Positions 6,922 through 12,135 of a stretch of 12,135 bases of DNA are shown in pieces. The stretch comes from Gemmatimonadaceae bacterium (lineage in GTDB: Bacteria; Gemmatimonadota; Gemmatimonadetes; Gemmatimonadales; Gemmatimonadaceae), in assembly GCA_025451425.1 (NCBI GenBank), contig JANWKK010000191.1, positions 1-12,135 of the forward strand, given 5' to 3'. The notes below the pieces were generated by a model. The model saw only the letters and a program-made list of their open reading frames with translations, was not told the DNA's origin and made no database searches. The translations under genes were made by a program, and so were the position numbers. How positions within the stretch are numbered: position 1 is the stretch's first letter; every line of letters starts with the position of its first letter.

Positions 6922-7294
6922 TGCTGAGCTGATCTTCTCATCACTCATCGCTGATTCTCATAGCTGAAGTAGTTCTCTGATCTCTGGGAGCTCTCAGCTT
7001 GCCTCTCGCGTCTGGGCTCGCTGTCGTGGGTGCGATGCGTGAATGCCACCTCGAAAGGGCCCGAGCTGATCTTCTCACCGCTCGCCGCTGACTCTGAGAG
7101 CTGAGGCAGTTCTCTGATCTCTGTGAGCTCCGAGCTTGCCTCTCGCGTCTGGGCTCGCTGTCCTGGGTGCGATGCGTGAATGCCACCTCGAAAGGGCCCC
7201 GAGCTGATCTTCTCATCTCTCGGAGCTGAGTCCGAGAGCTGAAGTCATTCTCTGATCTCTCGGAAGCTCCGAGCTTGCAGCTCGCCTCTGGGCT
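6922..7294 (-). repeat. Right arm: about 2.7 repeat units in inverted orientation
   Basis: Blocks such as TCTGGGCTCGCTGTC (7011 and 7148, 137 bases apart; a third, truncated at TCTGGGCT, at 7287), GAGCTGATCTTCTCA, AGTTCTCTGATCTCTG and CCACCTCGAAAGGGCCC repeat in order. Read on the other strand they match the left arm closely. The third unit breaks off at 7294, exactly where the next inverted repeat begins, so it was probably interrupted there. A minus-strand open frame through here (7543 to 6941) changes frame relative to each unit and is judged spurious. Confidence 0.85.
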
Positions 7295-7295
7295 G

Positions 7296-7518
7296 GGCCG
7301 CTGAAACCGCTGACACGCGCTGACGCCGCTGATGTGTTCCGTCTGTGCGGCGAGGTCCTCGCACCGGTGTCGATTGCTTTCTAAATGCTTTGGGAAGACC
7401 GCAAAACCAATGGGACTTCGCCGGCGCACTTTAGCAAAGACAAAAATCTGACTGCGTGGAGCCTGCCATCCAGAGGAGTCGTCAGCGGCTTCAGCGCGTG
7501 TCAGCCGTTTCAGCGGCC
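7296..7518. repeat. 39-bp inverted repeat with 145-bp spacer
   Basis: The left arm at 7296-7334 and right arm at 7480-7518 are reverse complements with 36 of 39 positions matching by eye. Each arm is itself four copies of GCTGA spaced 9-10 bases apart, about one helical turn. The spacer (7335-7479) holds a GCGAGG-T-CCTCGC palindrome at 7350-7362 and no gene. It abuts the truncated third unit of the preceding repeat. It could be a MITE-like insertion, a structured RNA or a protein-binding site. The bases from 7519 to 7624 show nothing recognisable and no terminator for the hydrolase gene. Confidence 0.75.
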
Positions 7519-7624
7519 ACTTTCCCATACGAAAGGCGATCATCCCGAAATTCGCGGAACACCTAGTGCCATAGTGCCCCGGCTCCCGCTCTCGCCGTAC
7601 ACGGACTGTAGAGCGAACCCGCTA

Positions 7625-8605
7625 TCAAACACGCTTTCCCAGCCACTCCGTGATGCTCGCAATCGCATCCGAATCCAGCGTCGCGTCAGGGCCGTTGTAG
7701 CTGCTCGACACGTTGGCGGCGTTCAACTCCGACCGCGGCCGAGATTCGTGCTTCAGCACGTGATTCGCGTCGTCGGGAAAGAGCGATTTGACTTGCGCAT
7801 TTCCGGCGGCCGCGTGCTGCAGTCGTTCACCATCGGCGCGCCAGTCGACCTGAATGTCTTTCTTCCCGATGACGATGAGCGTAGGCACGTCGACCTGCGC
7901 CACGAGCGGCGCGCCGTCACTCGTCCAGAGCTCGCGCGCGAAGGGGAGATTTGCCGGTGCCGCGAGACCACCAAGCAGTGCCCGAATGCCCGCGGGTAGA
8001 GACGGATCAGGCGTCATCGACTCGCCAGCGAGGAAGTGAGCGATGGCCGTATCGTAGAGCGCCATCACCGCATCGCCATTCGGGAGGTCGGTGACTTGTG
8101 CAGCAATTTGTGATCGCGCGACGGTGCCGACACTCCGCCCTGGAGGAGAAATCAGTACGAGGCCGGCGAATGGAAGCTCGGGTGCGCCGAGCTGGTAGTT
8201 GAGCGCGTGAAGGGTCCCCTCGCTGTTGGCGACCGCGAAGATTTTATCGCTCCGAACGAACGGGTGATTCGCGAGGGTGCGAACAGCGCCCTCGAGCTCG
8301 TCGACATGACCTTGCATGCTCACTTTGCCGATCATGCGCTCGACGTTCTCGCGAACGTGCGGCCCGGACGCGCGCTTGTCATACCGCAGCGACGCAAAGC
8401 CGGCACGCGAGAGCTCGTCGGCGATGAGTCGTGCGCTGCCGTTGGCGCCCGGCAGGAGCGGCGTGTTCCAATCGCGGTCCGTCGGACCGCTCCCGGCGAC
8501 GAGGACTGCGGCAGGAAACGGTCCGCTGCCTAACGGGCGCAGCAAGGTGCCGCGGACCGTGATCGAGTCGGTCTGCCAGTCGACGTCGGCGCTTTCACTG
8601 TTCAT
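7625..8605 (-). CDS. Alpha/beta hydrolase, EstD-like
   Basis: This 326-residue cytoplasmic protein has no signal peptide. The oxyanion-region motif VAGSGPTDRDWN (36-47) and RYDKRASG (74-81) are typical of the EstD-type esterase branch of serine hydrolases. The nucleophile elbow reads VANSEGT with Ser128; EstD-like enzymes usually have GHSEGG, so both flanking glycines of the elbow are altered. The acid is likely Asp250 (GKKDIQVD) or Asp254, and the base His282 (DANHVLKH). It probably hydrolyses an ester, but the substrate is unknown and the altered elbow may lower or change activity. The ATG at 8605 has only a weak ribosome binding site. Upstream, an imperfect palindrome AATTAGAGCTCAATT (8663-8677) lies about 60 bases before the start and could be a promoter-region operator. 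It stands alone between repeat regions with no operon partner. Confidence 0.85.
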   Translation of the reverse strand: MNSESADVDWQTDSITVRGTLLRPLGSGPFPAAVLVAGSGPTDRDWNTPLLPGANGSARLIADELSRAGFASLRYDKRASGPHVRENVERMIGKVSMQGHVDELEGAVRTLANHPFVRSDKIFAVANSEGTLHALNYQLGAPELPFAGLVLISPPGRSVGTVARSQIAAQVTDLPNGDAVMALYDTAIAHFLAGESMTPDPSLPAGIRALLGGLAAPANLPFARELWTSDGAPLVAQVDVPTLIVIGKKDIQVDWRADGERLQHAAAGNAQVKSLFPDDANHVLKHESRPRSELNAANVSSSYNGPDATLDSDAIASITEWLGKRV

Positions 8606-8703
8606 TTGTGATCCCGAGCAAATCCGTTGGTTGCGACGTTCAGCTGGAACGCGGCAGAAGTCAATTAGAGCTCAATTCTCGTCTGTGACCACTCTCCGAG
8701 GAT

Positions 8704-9300
8704 GTCCGGCCACCATGACAAAAGCTGGTACGGATGCAACAGACAACGCCGGATGCTACTGATCGCTCCGTGATCACACACAACTCGTCACGCGACGAGC
8801 CGTGATGATGTTGTGAACGGCACACCGATCAGGTTCGAGGCTCGTGGCCGACCGAGGGCGTTCACAAAGTTCGTCCCGACTCGTTGCGAGTGGAGTTCCG
8901 TTCATGCGAGGAGCGATCCGTCGCATCAGTTTCATCCGTCGCATCCGTACCACCCCTCTTCATTGTGGCTACCTCGGCGCGCCAGTCTGGCCACTATGAC
9001 AGAAGGTGGTACGGATCGCGACGGACAAGGCCGGATGCTTCGGATCGCTCCGCGATCACATACAACTCCTCACACCACGAGCCGTGACGATGTTGTGAAC
9101 GGCACACCTGTCAGTTTCGTGGTTAGTGGCCGACCGAGGTCGTTCACAAAACTCATCTCGGCTCGTTGCGAGTGCAGTTCGGCTTCTGCGAGGAGCGATC
9201 AGTCGCATCAGTTTCATCGTCGCATCCGCACCACCCCTCTTCATTGTGGCTCCCTCGGCGCGCCAGTCCACCACCACAATAACAAAGGTTGGTCAGCGTG
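8704..9300. repeat. 281-282-bp tandem duplication plus partial third copy
   Basis: Unit 1 runs from about 8704 to 8984, unit 2 from 8985 to 9265, and a third begins at 9266 and fades by about 9300. Paired landmarks are GATCGCTCCG at 8761 and 9043, TTGTGAACGG at 8811 and 9093, and CACCCCTCTTCATTGTGGCT at 8951 and 9232. The units differ at many scattered positions, so the duplication is not recent. Unit 2 has a perfect palindrome GATCGC-TCC-GCGATC at 9043-9057. An ORF from 8813 to 9301 crosses both units, but 281 or 282 bases give shifting frames, the product is rich in Ser, Arg and His, and no ribosome binding site was seen, so I treat the whole gene-free stretch 8606-9333 as non-coding. Confidence 0.85.
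8935..9025. repeat. Long imperfect hairpin across the tandem-repeat junction
   Basis: Bases 8935-8954 pair with 9005-9025: ATCCGTACCACC pairs perfectly with GGTGGTACGGAT, then, after one bulged base at 9017, TCCGTCGC pairs with GCGACGGA. An inner stem CATTGTGGC (8961-8969) with GCCACTATG (8990-8998) matches at eight of nine positions, and the loop contains the palindrome GGCGCGCC (8976-8983). The hairpin joins the end of unit 1 to the start of unit 2. It could be a structured RNA or a DNA cruciform; nothing shows transcription. Confidence 0.6.
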
Positions 9301-9333
9301 AAGGAGCGTGCTTTCATTCTCGCTTACGCGCCA

Positions 9334-10557
9334 CTAACTCTTGCGGGCACTGAGTGTCCGACTGGCGGCTACGACGATCGGTGCCGTCCAGCGAAACGGT
9401 CCCCACTCGATCGCGAGCGTCCCGTGCCTGTCATCGATACCAACGATTGAAATCGTGAAGCGCTCGACCGGCGCCGTCGGTGTCTCCACGTGCATCGGCG
9501 CCGTGCCGAGGTCGCGCGCGGCGTTGTACTCGGTGCCCCACTGGCCGCTCTGTTTGTTGACGATCAGATCCGCGCCGCCGTTCGTGCGTGGAACAGTCCA
9601 CAGCGTATACGTCCCCTCCGGAACCGCGATCCCTGCCAGCGTGATCGGCGCCGACGTCGTGAACTGTGTCGCTGCGTTGGCTCCCGTGCGCCACACATAG
9701 TCGAACGGCACCACGCCGCCGAGCAGTTGCCGCCCGCGCGCGAGCGGACGTCCGTAGTCGACGTCGAAGGTCGCGGCGCCAATGGTTGCTCGCGCCGTGT
9801 CGCGAACGCTCAACTGCGACACACCGGTTTTCGCCTCGAGCGCCGCGAACTGCGCACCTATCGCCTGGACGTCGGCCGGTTGATTGAGCCGCGTCACGTC
9901 CACTTTGTACGTCGTGCGCGCGCCCGAGTACGTCAGCAGCCGGTGACTCGAGTCGAGCGTCGCTTCACCGACGCCGGAAAGCCAATCGTGCCATACCTCC
10001 GCTTTATTGTCTGGCAAGCGGCGCACGGTTGCGTGCCCCAGCGGAAAGCGGTCGAACTCACGATCGATGTAGAATTGACGCAGCGGCACGGTGTCAGCCG
10101 CCGGAGATGTCGATGTTGCTGGCCGCGCGAGCGCCGCCTCGAAGTAGAGGTCGTACAAGCTATACATCTGCGGCACGTGCGCGACGACAGGCACCGGCCC
10201 GTGCGCGAACGCCCAACGCGTGTAGCTCGCGCTGTCGCGCTTCGTCATGAGCACGGAATCGGGAGTCACGTCAACGACGACGTGTCGCTCCCGCGCCTTC
10301 GCAGGCTCGCTCGGCGTGGTGATGTCCATGACCAACCGGCGAATGCCGCCGTTCGGTGCGAGCGTGACGTTCGCGTGCCGCTGTTGCACGCGCGGAAATC
10401 GGTCGACGCCGTCGATCGTCAGCGTGTCTCCGCGGCGCACGACATTCTCGACGGAAACAGTGTCGTTACCGAGGCGCGTGATGTAGCCGAAATGTTCGGC
10501 GGGCTTGCCGGAGCTGCAGCCAGCGAGCGCGAGGAAACCGATTATGAATGGTCTCAT
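9334..10557 (-). CDS. DUF2911-domain lipoprotein
   Basis: This 407-residue protein begins MRPFIIGFLALAGC, a short lipoprotein signal with lipobox LAGC and lipidated Cys14, so it is expected to be membrane-anchored outside the cytoplasm. Residues about 21-250 form a beta-rich region I do not recognise. Residues about 258-395 are a DUF2911 domain, shown by DYGRPLARGR (267-276), VPFDYVWRTGANAAT (283-297), GIAVPEGTYTLWTVP (309-323) and NKQSGQWGTEY (334-344). The domain is widespread in Bacteroidota and Gemmatimonadota and has no assigned function. A GTG 18 bases upstream (10575) is in frame, but the ATG at 10557 puts the positively charged end directly before the hydrophobic stretch and is preferred. 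It follows the chemotaxis receptor gene on the same strand, 117 bases downstream of that gene's stop, separated by a heptamer inverted repeat, so co-transcription is uncertain. Confidence 0.88.
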   Translation of the reverse strand: MRPFIIGFLALAGCSSGKPAEHFGYITRLGNDTVSVENVVRRGDTLTIDGVDRFPRVQQRHANVTLAPNGGIRRLVMDITTPSEPAKARERHVVVDVTPDSVLMTKRDSASYTRWAFAHGPVPVVAHVPQMYSLYDLYFEAALARPATSTSPAADTVPLRQFYIDREFDRFPLGHATVRRLPDNKAEVWHDWLSGVGEATLDSSHRLLTYSGARTTYKVDVTRLNQPADVQAIGAQFAALEAKTGVSQLSVRDTARATIGAATFDVDYGRPLARGRQLLGGVVPFDYVWRTGANAATQFTTSAPITLAGIAVPEGTYTLWTVPRTNGGADLIVNKQSGQWGTEYNAARDLGTAPMHVETPTAPVERFTISIVGIDDRHGTLAIEWGPFRWTAPIVVAASRTLSARKS

Positions 10558-10630
10558 GGCCGCACGTTCCACCACTAACGCGCGGTACGCAAGACGACTC
10601 AGTCAGATGTGTGTAAGGAATGGGTCAAGG

Positions 10631-10689
10631 AGCAGAGGGTAGCGAGTAGAGAGTAGACGGTCACTCTCTGCTCTCTACTCTCTACTCTC
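10631..10689. repeat. Inverted array of a 7-base repeat overlapping the receptor stop codon
   Basis: Four heptamers (AGCAGAG, GGTAGCG, AGTAGAG, AGTAGAC; 10631-10658) face four complementary-type heptamers (CACTCTC, TGCTCTC, TACTCTC, TACTCTC; 10662-10689). The longest perfect pairing is 10644-10657 with 10674-10687, 14 base pairs with a 16-base loop, and other registers seven bases apart are possible. The right half contains the last codons and the stop (10675-10677) of the chemotaxis receptor. No T-run follows in either direction, but the stem could still end or protect transcripts. Confidence 0.75.
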
Positions 10690-12129
10690 CACCACCACTC
10701 CACTCCGGAACACAGAAATGAGCTCGCGCAGGCCGTCGGCCTGGGCCGCGAGCTGCTGTGACGTCGCCGCCAGCTCCTCGGCCGAGCGCGCGTTCTCGCG
10801 CGCGGTGGCCTCCACCTCGCTCACAGCCCGGCACACTTCGCCGAGATCGCCGGTCTGCTCGCCTGATGCGGCCACAGTGCGCTCCACCATCTCCGACGTC
10901 AGGCGGATGGAAGGGCCGAGTCGCGCGAGAACCTGCTCCGCGTTCGCGGTGACCAAGCCGCCAGACTGGGCGAAGCCCATGATTTCGTGAAGCACGCTTT
11001 GTGTATGCTTGGCGAGCCCGCGCACCTCGTCGGCCACGACGGCGAAGCCACGCCCGGCGTCGCCAGCGCGTGCGGCCTCGATACTGGCATTGAGCGCCAC
11101 CAGGTTGGTCCAGTCCGCGAGCTGGTTGATGTCTGCCGCCTTCTTGCCGATGCGCCCGAGGACGTCGACGGCCTCCCGCATCGCCTCGCCGGCCGCGTCT
11201 ACGTTCTTCGCGCTCTCGGCGGCGAGCGACTCCATCGCCCTGCTCTCCTCTACCGTGCTGGCGATGTACTCTTGCACTTGCTCGACGATGGTGGTCGTCT
11301 CGCTCACCGCCGATGCCGCCGAGCCGGTGCTGTCGGAGAGCCTTTGCGCCGACGCGGAGACCGCAGCCGACGCCTGGGCCACGATGTCGGCAGTGGACTG
11401 GAGCTCGCGCATGAGTTGCGATAGGGCATTACTCATAGCGCCAAATGCGAGGGCGAAGCTGTCGCGGTCGGAGCGCGGCGATACAGGGTGCGTTAGTTCG
11501 CCGCCGGCGATGCGATCGGCCGCCGCAGCCATGTCGCCGAGATAGCGCACCATCTCGGTAAAGGCGTTGCCGAACCGGTCGCCCGACGAGCGCGGTCTTA
11601 CACGGACGGCGAGGTCGCCGCTGGCGATGGCGCTGGCGTGGAACGCCATCTCGTCCATGTACGACGACAGGCGCGCCATCGCGCGCAGGAGCTGGCCGAT
11701 CTCGTCGTCGCCGGCTTCAGGGACGGCCAGTCCGCCCTCGCCGCGCGCGAGCTGGTCCGCCATTGTGGCCGCGTCGCGAATGGGTTCGGTGATGGACCGG
11801 CTCATGGCGTTGGCCAGCACGGCGAGTGCGCCCACGGCACCGAGTGTAATAAGGGCAATCAGGAGCCAGGACGCGCGCTGGAGCATACGCACGCGGTCGA
11901 GCGCCGCCGGGCCGTCGAGGTGCGCCATGCGCGCCTCGGTGACGAGACCGAAAGTGACCGTGAGCATGAGGATCAGCAGAAGCGCCGCCGCGGCCACGGT
12001 GGGGAGCAGGCGGAGCTTCTGCTGGACGTTCGAGGTGTGCAGAAAGCGCTGCAGCGCTGCGGGCAGGGGCGGCGGGGCCCCGCGCGCGGAGCCGGCCCCC
12101 CCGACAACAGCGGCGCCCACACCCCGCAC
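10675..12129 (-). CDS. Methyl-accepting chemotaxis protein with several HAMP-like segments (start uncertain)
   Basis: The readable product is 484 residues. Two membrane helices (about 41-63 and 87-108) are separated by only about 24 residues, so there is essentially no periplasmic sensor. A HAMP domain follows (about 109-160), then two more HAMP-like segments, each starting with a short GDL or GEL motif (about 162-202 and 203-245). The cytoplasmic signalling hairpin is clear: [20 protein letters not shown] (338-357) and [15 protein letters not shown] (359-373), the CheA/CheW-contact tip. No C-terminal methyltransferase-docking pentapeptide is seen. The last residues VESRE and the stop come from the heptamer repeat. 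The first available start is a GTG at 12129, six bases from the window edge, and the first 25 residues are a Gly, Ala and Pro-rich string; the true start may be outside the window or nearer residue 25. It probably senses cytoplasmic or membrane signals. No other chemotaxis gene is nearby. Confidence 0.85.
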   Translation of the reverse strand: MRGVGAAVVGGAGSARGAPPPLPAALQRFLHTSNVQQKLRLLPTVAAAALLLILMLTVTFGLVTEARMAHLDGPAALDRVRMLQRASWLLIALITLGAVGALAVLANAMSRSITEPIRDAATMADQLARGEGGLAVPEAGDDEIGQLLRAMARLSSYMDEMAFHASAIASGDLAVRVRPRSSGDRFGNAFTEMVRYLGDMAAAADRIAGGELTHPVSPRSDRDSFALAFGAMSNALSQLMRELQSTADIVAQASAAVSASAQRLSDSTGSAASAVSETTTIVEQVQEYIASTVEESRAMESLAAESAKNVDAAGEAMREAVDVLGRIGKKAADINQLADWTNLVALNASIEAARAGDAGRGFAVVADEVRGLAKHTQSVLHEIMGFAQSGGLVTANAEQVLARLGPSIRLTSEMVERTVAASGEQTGDLGEVCRAVSEVEATARENARSAEELAATSQQLAAQADGLRELISVFRSGVVVESRE

Positions 12130-12135
12130 GCCGCC

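Larger units (their letters stand above)
6197..7294. mobile_element. Candidate element: four-helix-bundle gene inside a giant inverted repeat
   Basis: The left arm (6197-6487) and right arm (6922-7294) are made of the same 137-bp unit in opposite orientations and enclose a core of about 430 bases that is almost entirely one gene. Folded as RNA or single-stranded DNA, the arms would form a very long imperfect stem with the ORF in the loop. That is the architecture of rRNA intervening sequences, whose ORFs encode this same protein family, but no rRNA gene is present. A degenerate solo copy at 111-152 supports dispersal. I saw no target-site duplication and no transposase, so mobility is inference. 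Confidence 0.5.

Noticed and set aside
6197..7294. CRISPR array
   Set aside because: The units are about 137 bases, directly adjacent without unique spacers, and reverse orientation around a gene, which does not fit a CRISPR.
6941..7543. Minus-strand 200-residue open frame through the right repeat arm
   Set aside because: It crosses repeat units whose 137-base period shifts the frame from unit to unit, gives low-complexity Arg, Ser and Gln text, and has no family resemblance.
8813..9301. Plus-strand 162-residue open frame over the tandem repeat
   Set aside because: The two halves repeat at nucleotide level, the translation is biased in Ser, His and Arg, and there is no ribosome binding site; best explained as a by-product of GC-rich repeats.
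9490..10578. Plus-strand 362-residue open frame opposite the DUF2911 gene
   Set aside because: It is the antisense shadow of a gene with clear family motifs; its own translation is rich in Arg and His and resembles no family.

Overview
The window is GC-rich DNA from a free-living bacterium. The best guess is Gemmatimonadota or a close relative: it combines a DUF2911 lipoprotein, an orphan duplicated MacB/FtsX-type permease of the kind amplified in Acidobacteria and Gemmatimonadota, a four-helix-bundle (23S rRNA-intervening-sequence-type) protein and several short dispersed repeat families. This assignment is inference from gene content; there is no rRNA or other marker gene here.

Left part (1-3601): a gene-free, partly AT-rich leader (1-405) holds a degenerate copy of a repeat that recurs at 6.2-7.3 kb. 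A possible 43-residue ORF follows, then a tight three-gene signalling operon on the + strand: a stand-alone receiver-domain protein, a double-domain KaiC-like RecA ATPase and a soluble GAF-histidine kinase. Each of the two junctions is a 4-base ATGA overlap. The set resembles the KaiC to SasA to RpaA logic of cyanobacteria, but no kaiA or kaiB is present. The receiver has Glu where the phospho-accepting Asp should be, and the KaiC-like protein has Tyr where KaiC has the second autophosphorylation residue. This is the most interesting protein system in the window.

Middle (3602-7624): a composite inverted repeat lies directly upstream of a large eight-helix ABC-type permease that has no ATPase partner nearby. 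Behind it is a roughly 1.1 kb composite structure. About two copies of a 137-bp unit in one orientation and about 2.7 copies in the opposite orientation enclose a single gene for a four-helix-bundle protein. The layout, an ORF in the loop of a giant inverted repeat, recalls rRNA intervening sequences but lies between protein genes, and it is a candidate mobile or RNA-forming element. A second, unrelated 39-bp inverted repeat with a 145-bp spacer abuts it.

Right part (7625-12135, all genes on the - strand): an EstD-like alpha/beta hydrolase, a 728-bp gene-free stretch made largely of a 281-282-bp tandem duplication, a DUF2911 lipoprotein, a heptamer-built inverted repeat that supplies the stop codon of the next gene, and a methyl-accepting chemotaxis protein with several HAMP-like segments and almost no periplasmic domain. 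The start of that last gene may lie outside the window. No tRNA, rRNA, CRISPR array or classical transposase was seen.
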